From positions 110,665,845 to 110,729,844 of the forward strand of contig CM047805.1 in assembly GCA_026214975.1 (NCBI GenBank): a stretch of 64,000 bases of DNA. The letters are read 5' to 3'. Numbering within the stretch: the first letter of the stretch is position 1; every line of letters starts with the position of its first letter. This document shows positions 11,142 to 20,891 of the stretch, piece after piece. Source of the stretch: Gentiana macrophylla. Its lineage: Eukaryota > Streptophyta > Magnoliopsida > Gentianales > Gentianaceae. Both the position numbers and the translations under genes were made by a program. The notes beneath the pieces are model-generated. The model did not search any database, was not told the origin of the DNA, and worked only from the letters and a program-made list of their open reading frames with translations.

Positions 11142-12898
11142 TGTTGGTCCATTGGAAAGGCTAACACAAGTTTAGAGGGGGGGGGGGGAGTGAATAAACT
11201 TGTTTTTGCCAAAAACTCAAACTGATACCAAAAACTTTCCCAAAACTGAAAAAGCCCCAGGAACTGAGTTTTTGCCAAACTCAAACTGATGCTCAGCTCA
11301 GTTTTGTTCATGTCCTTTAACTTGTGCGGAGTTCAGCTAACTCAACTGAGTATAAGTCAATACTGACTTGTATCTAGTTTTGTTAACTGGCAGCGGATAT
11401 TTTAGCCTTTAACAACTAGTTAACTTAGTTTCAGAGTGAAAACCATATACATAAACTACAATAAAGTAAATGAATGCGTAAAGTAAATAAACAAGAATTA
11501 TAGAGGTTCTAGGTGGTGTAATCCTGTACGTCCTCTCTTCCCCTGTGATGCGGAGGAAAATTCCACTAGAACTTCTTTGAGATGGCCCGGTTACAAAGAG
11601 TCCTAAACTGATAGTCCTTGACTAATCCCTAGCTTCACTATCTAAACACTTGTAGAACAGGTAGGATTGTTGCTCTCCAACTGTTTGAAACACTGGTCCT
11701 TGGAGGGTAGAATTGCCTCTTCACCAGCTCATCACAAACACAGTCTTCCTGACTGCACTCAACTGTCCTTCACACCTTCTTGGTGTTTCACAGTCTAACC
11801 CTTTGATAAAATCAAAGTTGAGACTTGAATCAATAACTATGATTCAATTGTGATTAGAGCTTTTCTTCTGGATAATTAAATTTAGTACGGCTCTGAATTT
11901 CTCCAAGCGATAGATTCTTGATTTTGCTTGAATGTGCTTGGATACTTGAAGAAATTTTCTTGATCTTGCAATTTAGCACTTAGCAGGAATTCTTTCGAAA
12001 ATGGCTTTCCCCCTTAATTAAATCTTTTCTTGACTAGATAGATTCTTATTTTTAATTCCTCCTTTTTTGTTGTTGTTGTAGATGTAGTCTATTTAAAGGG
12101 GTTTGTTTCTCCTGCTTGAATGTTGTAACGGCTATATTTTGTGACCGTTCTGATTTGTCAGTAGTTCATCCAATAAAATCGCTTCCTTTATAACGTTCGA
12201 CTGTACGATCAATTGTTGGATGGCTGACATATAAAACTGAGTTTCCTTATCAGTTTTATACTGAGTTTGATACTTGTCAGTTTCTTGACTGACTTGGAGC
12301 GTTAACTGAGATTTTACTCTTCTTCAAATATCAGTACTCCAGTTGCATCTGATTATAATTGACTTAATCAGAGTACACCATAACGAATTATCTTCTAAGA
12401 ATTCATTGTCCTTATGATTCTTAGGTCTTCATACAAGATCTATAAAGTCAGTTCAGGTCATCACAATCTTGCTTGAATTCTAACTTTACGCCTCGACTTG
12501 TAATCTTCATAAGCGAGTTTGAACCTCTCGTTTCTTCAATCTTCAATAAGCGAGTCTGTGACCTCGGTTCTTGATCTTCATAGATAAGCCAACTGAAATC
12601 TGTGTCCTCGGTGAACTTACCTTCTTCAGTTTCTTTGTAAACTCAGTTTCCTAGTTATCTCAGTTTTCTAGTTATCTCAGTTTTATAGTTTTTCTCAGTT
12701 CAAAACCTAGAACTATTACAGTGCTAGTCTGATTTAACCTATACAAATATCAGACTCTATTAAATCCTATACATTGATATCTAGACGTCTTTTTGCCTTG
12801 CACTATAACCGCTAGTTATGACACTTCATCAATGGGGTTAAGAACAATAACTGATTAGGTGATGAATCATCATCAAAACATAAATTTTATTTCCAACA
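11142..12898 (-). repeat. E1 5' LTR (right copy)
   Basis: This 1757-bp partner of the repeat at 4106-5830 has TG...CA ends. It contains an extra G run near 11176 and a patch at about 12480-12610 where ACTGAG-type words of the other copy appear as GCGAG. Confidence 0.88.
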
Positions 12899-12980
12899 CT
12901 TTTACTCTTTTACCTTTACATTATGAGTATTATTACAATTTCTTTGGAATTGAGCCGAGGGACTAGTTTCATCCATTGTA

Positions 12981-13255
12981 CTACCTCCATCCTATAAAAA
13001 GTTTCCATTTTTTTATGGTACACACAGATTAAAAAAAAATTAATGTGTTGTATTTTAAGTGCTAATTGACATATATACCCATCAGATAATAAATGCTCTT
13101 TTGGATATGAAATGAATAGGTAAACATTAAATGTTATCATAGGGGTATATTTGGAAAAAAAAATGCATTAAATGATATATTGGTATTATAAATAGACACT
13201 TTTTATAGGACAATGAATTTTTAAAAAGTAGAAACTTTTTATGGGACGAAGGTAG
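12981..13255. mobile_element. Stowaway MITE (Tc1/mariner type)
   Basis: The left end, CTACCTCCATCCTATAAAAA, mirrors the right end TTTTTATGGGACGAAGGTAG. The 275-bp AT-rich element is flanked by TA on both sides (12979-12980 and 13256-13257), the Stowaway target duplication. It has no coding capacity. Confidence 0.85.
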
Positions 13256-13372
13256 TACTTGTGTAATTGTGTGAGTGGATTCTAGCATTTTCTTGGAGAT
13301 ATAGCTTAGGTTTGGTGAAGTGCCTTAAGGTGTGTACTCTCTGTTTGTAACAACTGCTATCTAAATAAAAAC

Positions 13373-13740
13373 GGGGGTTAAAAGCGCACGTTTTTTTTTA
13401 CTCCATTCTACATTATTTCCGGCATCACAAAAACTTACTCCGACATCACGATGTTTTTTGATGAATGGAACGTCAGTGACACTGACGTTGCTATTGAAAC
13501 CAACGTCAGTGACACTAACGTTGGTGTTCAAAGATGAAAGTCAGTGACATCAACGTTTACGTTATAAAAGTGTCATAACTTAGAAACGTCAGTTCATTGA
13601 CTTTCCACTAACATTCGTTTTTAAAGAGCCACTGACGTTGGTATTTCAATATCAATATCGATATCGGTAATCGACTTTTTTCAAAAAAAAATCAATAATA
13701 AATGTCGGAGATAAAAACATGAGTGCATTTAAAACCCCCC
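13373..13740. mobile_element. Mutator-like MITE, relative of the one at 3657-4075
   Basis: Terminal inverted repeats of about 32 bp start GGGGGTTAAAAGCGCAC on the left and GGGGGGTTTTAAATGCAC on the right (reverse complement). Flanks AATAAAAAC (13364-13372) and AATAAAAAA (13741-13749) match at 8 of 9 positions, compatible with a 9-bp duplication. The interior repeats AACGTCAGTGACACTGACGTT words in both orientations, resembling the 3657 element. Confidence 0.6.
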
Positions 13741-13789
13741 AATAAAAAATCATATTAAAGAGAGGTTCACACATCCAATGCCACAACTT

Positions 13790-13895
13790 GGTACATTATT
13801 GGCTGCAAATTGGATTTCGTACCATCTTGTTTTTATTTTTTTGAAAACCGTACCAGTACATTATTGGCTCCAAATTTGATTTCGTACCGTCTTGT
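13790..13895. repeat. Short tandem direct repeat
   Basis: A unit of about 60 bp containing GTACATTATTGGCT, then AAATT(T)GATTTCGTACC and CTTGTTTTT, occurs twice in a row. It is followed by T-rich DNA. Confidence 0.7.
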
Positions 13896-13899
13896 TTTT

Positions 13900-15037
13900 T
13901 TTTACTTTTTTTATTTTTTTTTTATTTTTTAATACCATACCATCTTGTTTGAACCTATTTAAATCTCCTAGTTCTTCTAATACGAAATGCATTGCGTTAA
14001 TTCTTGGATCACGAATTCGGTGATCGATATTTAGACATCGTATTACAAATTTATAAAGATTAATTTTACAAATTCAGAAGTATATTTACGGGTTAAGCAA
14101 GTAATATTTTAAAAATTATCTAATTCGAGTTAGTAGGTGTTAGGTTATAAAAATTTCAAATAGTATAAAAAATACATAGAATTTTTATTTTATTTTATTT
14201 TAGGGGGTCAAGTGACCCAAATCCTTCCATTTGGAGCCGCCCATGCTCCTAGTTTTATACTTCTGTATTTAACTTTGCTTTTATTGAATACTTTGACTGC
14301 TTACTTACTAGTTACTATGTAGATATCTAGCCCAAACCCATACTAGAGAAGAGCCTCATCTCCACAACTTAGGTTATGAGGGAAGAGAAATTCATCTCTT
14401 AATATGGTGGGTGACACAATCATAAGTTTCCAATGTGGAACACTTTAACATACTACCATATCTCTTAATTCAAGCATTCTCAATCACTTATATCAGAAGT
14501 TCACCCAAACTAACACTTTGTCTATGCAATCTGATCAAACCGTCTTAAGTCTTAACATCACCGATCTGACCTGATCGATTTTTTTTCTACACAAAAAAAA
14601 TTATATAATTCAACACAACCCGATAAATCATCATAATGCACTTTACTCATGCAAATAAAGATCATTAGCCCACATCACTTTTAATCATGGCTCCGTACAA
14701 TACACTTATATATCACTGATAATGACGAGACATATGTTAATCATAAGTTATTAAATCATTAATGATATAATAATGTATAGTATAAGTTTTTATCAAAGTC
14801 AAAACATTGCAGATGAAACTGTGTGGTCCAAATGATGCCACGTAAACAACTCCCTACATAGGGAGTCTCTGTATAAGAATTTCCGGACCGGCAAACAGCT
14901 TCCGTCTTGGCAAGTTGGCTGCGCTTTTAAATTCGCTTTTCATAAATTTGAATTACACGCGTGGACTAATAAAAGTGTCCCCCGCCGTCCAATTTAGAAC
15001 AAAACCTCCACGTAACCCCACGGCTGGATCATACCAA
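13900..15037. other. AT-rich intergenic DNA, no gene seen
   Basis: No convincing coding sequence. The stretch around 14200-14245 (GGGGGTCAAGTGACCC, GGAGCCGCCCATGC) resembles the ends of dispersed plant repeats. A 67-codon frame at 14915 has no family resemblance and runs into a tandem repeat. Confidence 0.4.
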
Positions 15038-15097
15038 CTTTGTACAAAGACTATTGTACAAAGACTATTAAAAAGCTTTGTACAAAGACTATTGTAC
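15038..15097. repeat. Short tandem repeat of TTGTACAAAGACTA
   Basis: Three near copies of TTGTACAAAGACTATT occur head to tail, one separated by AAAAAGC. The core TTTGTACAAA is palindromic. No function is apparent. Confidence 0.8.
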
Positions 15098-15633
15098 TGG
15101 ACTAGATTGATTTATTAAAATATAAATATCATTCCATTCAAAATCTGATTATGGTGGGTAATTAAATTAATTTACTAAATATACCTGTGACGAAATTCAG
15201 AATATTGAGAAATAAACGTGATTTCTAATTCTTTTTACGGATCATTAAAAAATTTATTAAAAAATTTAAAATACAACAACGGTTTCACTAAGAGTAAAGT
15301 GCATATAGGAGAAAAGACACTAAAGATGGAAAAAAATTCCAACAAGTGAGAAGTAACACTCCAACCGCTTTTAACTCTCTTTAATCACCTTTAACCTTTG
15401 CAATTGCTATAATAGTCCAAATCTGGAACAAATGAACTTTGTAAATGACGTTTTGCGGATGAACCCAATAATATATTTTTTTTTCGGAGTAACGTTTTGT
15501 CCGTGTTATGATTTTCAACTGGCCTCAAATGCTTTATTCTGTGTAGATGCCGATTTATTAAAATGTGTTTATGTGCTTACCAGTCTACTAAAACCAATTG
15601 TTGTTAGTAAAGACGCTACTATATTTCTTTATA
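15098..15633. other. Intergenic DNA, no gene seen
   Basis: AT-rich sequence without a supported gene. A 119-codon frame starting at 15432 overlaps the TRIM-like repeats that follow and is not credible. Confidence 0.4.
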
Positions 15634-16850
15634 CATTCAAGAGTGTGAGAATCTCTCTCAATACACCCTTCAAGTGTGGACAATCTGTCTCAACACTTGC
15701 ACAAGTTTTTCATTCAAGAGTGTGGGCAATCTGTCCCAACACCCCTTCAAGTGTGGGCAATCTGTCCCAACACTTGCACAATTTTTTTTAAATAATGTTC
15801 CAGCCAGAGAACTATCCCGTGACCTCTGGCTCTGATATCATGTAATTAAGAACAAACGCTTACCGTTCTATTAAAACCAATTGGTGTTAGTAAATGCGCT
15901 ACTATATTTCTTTATACATTCAAGAGTGTGAGAATCTCTCTCAACACGAATTTTTTTCTTTTAATCCAAAGTGCTTCCTGTGTGTTCTCCTTTGTCGTCT
16001 GGAAACAAACTTGTCGGGGAGAAGACTCTGTTAGGATATTGTTGAACTACCATCTCTCCCTTATAAAACTTAAGTTTAAGCTTATGGGAGAAATGGTAGT
16101 TCAACGTGGTATCAGATCCAGAGGTCATAAGATCGAACCCCGGTGTCAACATTATTTTCCTCATTTATATTGTGCAAGTGTTGGGGAGATGTTCACTCCC
16201 GGATTCGATCTCATGACCTCTGGCTCTGATGCCATGTTGAACTACCATCTCCCAAAAGCCAGAGGTCAACATGTATCAGAGATGGTAGCATGTTAGAGAT
16301 GGTAGTTCAACATGATATCAGAACCAGAGGTCATGAGATCGAACCCTGGAGTGAACATTATTTTCCTTATTTATATTTTGCAAGTATAAGGAGAGATTGC
16401 CACACTTGATGGGAGTATTAAAATGTTTAAAAATTGTGCAAGTGTTGGAGAGATTGTGAACACTTGAGGGGCGTGTTAAAGTGTATAACATGTTAATTAT
16501 TTGCCTCCCCATCGGCTTTAGCTTTTAGGAGAGATGGTGATTCAACATGGTATTAGAGTCAGAGTTCATGTGTTCAAACCCCGCCCTAAGCACAGTCACC
16601 CAAACAAACAAACAAAAAACGAGTGTTGGGTCTTCATATGCCCACACTTGAGGGGGTGTATTTCAATATAAAAAGTTTTAATTATCTATCTCCCCACCAG
16701 CTTAAGCTTTTGGGAGAAATTATGAACCAAAAACGAGTGTTGGGCCTTAATATTCCCACACTTGAAGGGGTGTGTGAATATATAAAGTGTTAATTATCTA
16801 CCTCTCCAGTAGCTTAAGCTTTTAGGAGAAATTATGATGCAGCATGTATT
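15634..16850. mobile_element. Cluster of TRIM-like retrotransposon fragments in both orientations
   Basis: The cluster repeats three pieces: a purine tract of the form CACTTGAGGGGGTG, an LTR-like unit of about 65-80 bp, and a tRNA-Met primer-like word (TGGTATCAGATCCAGAGGTC or variants). Plus-oriented primer words lie near 16107, 16317 and 16538, and minus-oriented ones near 15825 and 16226. Direct repeats AGAGTGTG...CAATCTGTC(C/T)CAACAC(TT) recur at 15640-15790. No coding sequence remains. Terminal-repeat retrotransposons in miniature (TRIMs) have this layout, but these LTR-like units are unusually short. Confidence 0.55.
16040..16106 (+). repeat. Palindromic TRIM-like LTR unit
   Basis: The 67-bp unit starts TGTTGAACTACCATCTCTCCC, less than one turn longer than its inverted partner, and ends ATGGTAGTTCAAC. 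Its two halves are near-perfect inverted repeats around an AT-rich loop. A tRNA-Met primer-like word follows at once (16107). The same TGTTGAACTACCAT/ATGGTAGTTCAACA pairing recurs at about 16234-16312. Confidence 0.6.
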
Positions 16851-18200
16851 TGTAAATTATACCAAGTGAATGAATTAGTTTAATTCATACACATTCGCTC
16901 ACACATAATAGTGATGTGCATGGATGATTTTGATGCATCACATTCATTCACTTGACCCAACTCACAAATAACAATTATACAATAACTCCTCGCACGAAAA
17001 CTATTGCAAATTTGAGTTGTTTGTAACGAGATTTCTCATTGATCAATGGAAAAAAACAACTAAAATGTGGCGAAAAATTTACTAAGACCAAAAACAAAAA
17101 AAAAGGAAGGGTCTACATAATACTTGAGTATAGTCCGGGGCCATTAAATTTTTTTTAATGGATCGAGTAAACATTATAAGTATAATTCTCGAAAAAAAAT
17201 TAGTAGCCATTTTATTATAAAGTTGACGAATACATATATTAGATTGATAGATACAGATACATGGACACGAGAAACGTGGAAACCTGATATATGAATGTGA
17301 GAGCTTAAAAAAATACTAGGATATGGATATGAATTACATTTTGGTAAATAATAAACATATGGAGAGCAATCGGAATGTAAGAAAACTTGAAGTACCAAAG
17401 AATAAATATTAAAATACATCAAATATAACAAATTTGAGTGGTTTTCTTACTCTCAAATTTTAGTACGATTCTTTATTTCACATATCCAAGTTATGAAAAT
17501 GCATATTCAAAACCCGTAACCAACTTTAGATATTCTGATTCCGCCTCGGGTATGTATCTTAAGTATATGATGTGTACATATGGTAGATACATAATAGATA
17601 AAGAAAACGTTACCAAATATAAGTATCCGTGTATTATAATACATATATATCATTTGTTATGTGTAGGGATATAAATGGAAAATTGTATGGTCCTCATCGC
17701 AAGAGAACCGGTCAAAGGTTAGACTATTAAAAGTGTAATATATGTATATCACATGTAGAACAACTAATACACACTGGCATGACTCATTTTGTTCCCTGAT
17801 TTTATTTTATGGTGGTTCTGAATCAAGAAAAATGACAACATATTGAGTAATGACATCGAGGCGTATAAGCGGTTGTGTAAATACCGAAAGTATTACAACG
17901 GTGATATGTATTGTTGATAATGTTAATTTATATATCGATCAATTTAGTACAGCATTATTATCAACGGTGCACAAGGGGAGGGCGGGATTTTAACTTCAAG
18001 GGTGAAATTTAATGGATTATATCGAGTTAGTCGGGTGGGTTGGATGAAGAATATTTTATGGATCCATTGTAGGCTACACATATTTTTAGTGTAATATTTT
18101 TTTTATCGGGTGAGAAGCAATTTCTAAATTTCTATACTAGTTCCGTCCCAAGCGGTCTGGATCAGCCGTCATATTCTTCGTTGTCACCCTTGGCCTTTGT
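16851..18200. other. AT-rich intergenic DNA upstream of the plant gene, no gene seen
   Basis: Long AT-rich tracts without supported coding sequence. Open frames at 17174-17431 and 17438-17674 are AT-driven and have no family resemblance. Any promoter of the gene at 18540 should lie in the right part, but I cannot single out a TATA box with confidence. Confidence 0.4.
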
Positions 18201-18539
18201 GCTCTGTATCATTACCCAACATATCATCATTTTTCAACAATCAAATTGGTAGTGTTTTTTATTTTTCTATAGCTAAGAGTTCATCATAAATCTCTTCATT
18301 CATATCGGTTAAATACACAAAGTAGAATTTGGTCCGAAACGAAATTAAATTTCGTTGATTTTTTCAATGTTATGGACTCATTCCTCCTCTTGTTCACTTT
18401 TATTGTTTTCAAAGTCGCTAAAACGTGAAGGTGAAGTAAACAATGAAATCTCATGGAAACCCACCATGCAACTAAGACTACTATAAGTCTACCAACAAAC
18501 TTACCGTTTTTCTTGACCAAAACGAAGAAGGAAAAAAAA

Positions 18540-19028
18540 ATGGATTTCAGAAAACCAAGGTATCAGCAATTAGGCAGCAGGCCCTCAAAATTTAGTACTA
18601 CAGTATGCAAGAAGCATCCAAAACATCAACAAAGTCCAGGTGTTTGCTCTATTTGTCTCAATGAAAAGCTCCAACAATATTTATCTTCTTCTTCAGGCTC
18701 AGGCTCATCATGTACTAGAAATCGAAGGACAGTCGACGTTGCTTCATCTTCATCTTCGTCTTTGTCTTCTGTTTCATCACCTTACACTTCAAATGCGTCG
18801 TCTTGCTCCACACCACCGACGACGATTCAATGGCAAACGATGTCTGGACCGTTGATTTTAATGAGAGATAATGGCAAAGATGTGCTGACAAAGAGTAGAT
18901 CAATGGCTGGTGTGGGGCGAAGAAGCAGAGAAGGAAACAATTGCAGGGAACGTGATGAGGAGAAGAAGAAGAAGAAAAGACATTTTTGGTCGAAATTACT
19001 ACATCCCAGAAGAAGTAAAGCAGGTTAA
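18540..19028 (+). CDS. Small Ser-rich basic plant protein with an N-terminal Cys/His motif
   Basis: The 162-residue protein starts MDFRKPRYQQLGSRPSKFST. Residues of about 23-40 hold C-x2-HP-x4-SPGVC-x2-CL-x-EKL, a Cys/His pattern I recognise from small plant-specific proteins without an agreed function. It could bind metal, but that is inference. Two Ser-rich low-complexity stretches follow, then a short conserved-looking segment (GPLILMRDNG, SRSMAGVG). The C-terminus is strongly basic, with a run of Lys and the ending FWSKLLHPRRS, which suggests nuclear or membrane-surface binding. I chose this Met because the upstream in-frame extension to 18453 is unlike the family, and an A-rich leader (GAAGGAAAAAAAAATGG) precedes this one. 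No intron is needed. It lies 300 bp from the transposon nest and reads towards it. Confidence 0.7.
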   Translation: MDFRKPRYQQLGSRPSKFSTTVCKKHPKHQQSPGVCSICLNEKLQQYLSSSSGSGSSCTRNRRTVDVASSSSSSLSSVSSPYTSNASSCSTPPTTIQWQTMSGPLILMRDNGKDVLTKSRSMAGVGRRSREGNNCRERDEEKKKKKRHFWSKLLHPRRSKAG

Positions 19029-19329
19029 CGTAGGATGTGCAAACGAAATCGTTAATTAATGGCCATCTGCACGAGAGTCTTCAACAATTTAATGAAATTT
19101 TTTTCTTCGAAAAATTATATCTGTTGAAGTAAAAAAAAAATTCTTGGAAAATTCTTTGCTAGTCCGGAATCAATCAAATTTGCTTATTTTGTGTGAATCC
19201 CATGTGTTTAGAAAAAAACCCACCAATTCTAGAATTAGTGATCGGTGAACAATGTGATAATATGATGGTCTTGACCACCGTAAAATCATTGTTTCTTCAT
19301 AACATTTTCTGTTGAAGTATATAAAACGG
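19029..19329. other. 3' flank of the plant gene up to the transposon nest
   Basis: AT-rich sequence likely to contain the 3' untranslated region of the gene at 18540. No clear polyadenylation signal could be assigned. The first base of the copia LTR is at 19330. Confidence 0.4.
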
Positions 19330-19456
19330 TGTTAAAGTAATGTGATGATGTGGCACAATCATAGCTGTCTATGTAAGACTAGATCTAATGGCTGTTAGTG
19401 TGTTTGTTATTAGACCTTATCCACATCAAATCTAGCCTTGGATTTGCTGTAGGACC
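19330..19456 (+). repeat. N1 5' LTR, first part
   Basis: Matches the first 127 bp of the 3' LTR at 63317. It stops at GGACC (19452-19456), the target duplicated by insertion of N2. Confidence 0.88.
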
Positions 19457-19647
19457 TAACAGAGTTATACAATAAAATAACTTTTATTCACACTTCCAAT
19501 TGAATGAAATAATACAGTATATATAGTTACAATAGTCTATAGTCAAGGGAGTATTTACGGTAACGGAATGATTTACAATCAATGCAATAAATGAGTTTAT
19601 ACTATAGTATATATACACACGTTTTGCACATGTTTATTGTGCTAATA
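19457..19647 (-). repeat. N2 3' LTR
   Basis: A 191-bp repeat matching 39370-39560. The polypurine tract CTTGAGGGGTGG (minus strand, 19648-19659) lies directly beside it. Confidence 0.88.
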
Positions 19648-19823
19648 CCACCCCTCAAGTTAGGCGAGGAGGAGACCTAACTTGCTTCGTTGTTGTTGAA
19701 AACCGCATGAGGCAAAGACTTGGTTAAAACAAATGACAAGTTGATCTTAAGCATTAACATGAGCAACACTCAAGAAGCCACGTTGTACACGATCAATAAT
19801 ATGGTAGTATATCGCAACGTACT

Positions 19824-20886
19824 TCATACAAAAGTGAAACACAGGATCAGCACAAAATTACGTGGTGCCAGGTTGTCACAGTAGATGACCGGAGTTTGCT
19901 TGGGAGGAAAGCCAAGATCACGAAGAAGAAAAGTAACCCAATTAAGCTCCGCAGTAGTCGAGGCCACCGAACTATATTCAGCCTCCATGGAGGACCTAGC
20001 AACTGTAGTCTGCTTCTTGGAGCTCCATGAGATAACATTGCGACCAATATAAACAATATAAGCTCCAGTAGACGAATAATCATCTCTATTACCACCAAGC
20101 ATGAATAATCATAGGTGAGTCACGATATAGCTGAAGACCGAGATCCAATGTCCCAGCCAAATACCGCAATATACGCTTGGCATGATCCCAATGTACATCT
20201 GTAGGGGCATGCATAAACTGAGACAACTTATTGACAGAAAAGGCAATATCCGGCCGAGTAAAAATCAAATACTGAAGGCTGCCAATAACCATGCGATACT
20301 GAGAAGGATCAGCCAGAGGAGTGCTAGACTTAGCAGTGAGCCTAGAAATATCAGCAGGCAGAGAAGTGGTGACCGAATTAGCACGATCCATGTGAAGTTT
20401 AGCCAACAATTGGTGGCATATCTTTTACGAGACAAGATACACCCAATGTAATTGTAAATTACCTCAATGCCTAAAAATAAGAGAGAGAACCCAAGTCCTT
20501 GAGAGCAAAGCGACGACCCATGAAGGTCTCAAGTGCCTTGGAATTATTCCTCTGTAACAATAAGATCATCCACATATACCAAAAGATATAAATTATAATG
20601 CCACCGAATTATAAATAAATAGTGATGAATCAAAGCATCCGCGATTCAAGCGACTCGCCAAAAGAAAACCTTGAGCTCATCATACCAAGCTCGAGGTGCA
20701 CATTTCAAACCATAAATCGTCTTACGCAATTTGCAAACATGAGTAGGATGATCCGAATTAACAAACCCAGACAGCTGAGCTAAGTAAACATCTTCTTGTA
20801 AATGACCCTGTGGAAAAGTATTATTAATATCAAGCTGCCGCAGAGACCACCCCTGCGAAAGAGCCAAAGTGAGCACAAGACGAACA
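19824..20886 (-). pseudogene. pol: N2 reverse transcriptase C-part and RNase H
   Basis: Broken frames of a copia polymerase continue here from 36938-37250 after the N3 insertion. Segments include GWSLRQLDINNTF and YGLKCAPRAWYDEL near 20860-20660, the catalytic YVDD at about 20565-20576, and the connection region TRPDIAFSVNKLSQFM and ILRYLAGT near 20270-20140. RNase H follows at 20102-19824, with SSTGAYIVYIG, SSKKQTTVARSS and EAEY. Frameshifts separate these parts, and the C-terminal end of RNase H is lost before the LTR. It would copy element RNA into DNA in the cytoplasmic particle, but it is inactive as read. Confidence 0.8.
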
Positions 20887-20891
20887 GTAGT

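Larger units (their letters stand above)
4106..12898 (-). mobile_element. E1: non-autonomous copia-type LTR retrotransposon, minus strand
   Basis: Two long direct repeats (4106-5830 and 11142-12898) begin TGTTGG and end CCAACA. They are flanked by a perfect 5-bp target duplication CTTTT (4101-4105 and 12899-12903), so the unit moved as one element. On the minus strand a tRNA-Met-type primer site follows the 5' LTR, and a purine tract precedes the 3' LTR. The 5.3-kb interior encodes a gag remnant that ends in a GPKxIWVPK motif, which in copia elements lies just before the protease. No protease, integrase, reverse transcriptase or RNase H follows. Instead there is a block of unassigned broken frames. 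LTRs over 1.7 kb and this gag style suggest the SIRE/Maximus lineage, which is an inference. Confidence 0.85.

Noticed and set aside
15038..15097. ACTTTGTACAAAG words resembling lambda/Gateway attachment-site cores.
   Set aside because: Only the TTTGTACAAA palindrome matches. It sits in a local tandem repeat in plant intergenic DNA with no vector sequence around it, so the match is coincidental.
16107..16126. TGGTATCAGATCCAGAGGTC-type words as a possible tRNA gene.
   Set aside because: They match the complement of a tRNA 3' end only. They are retroelement primer sites, and no tRNA arms surround them.
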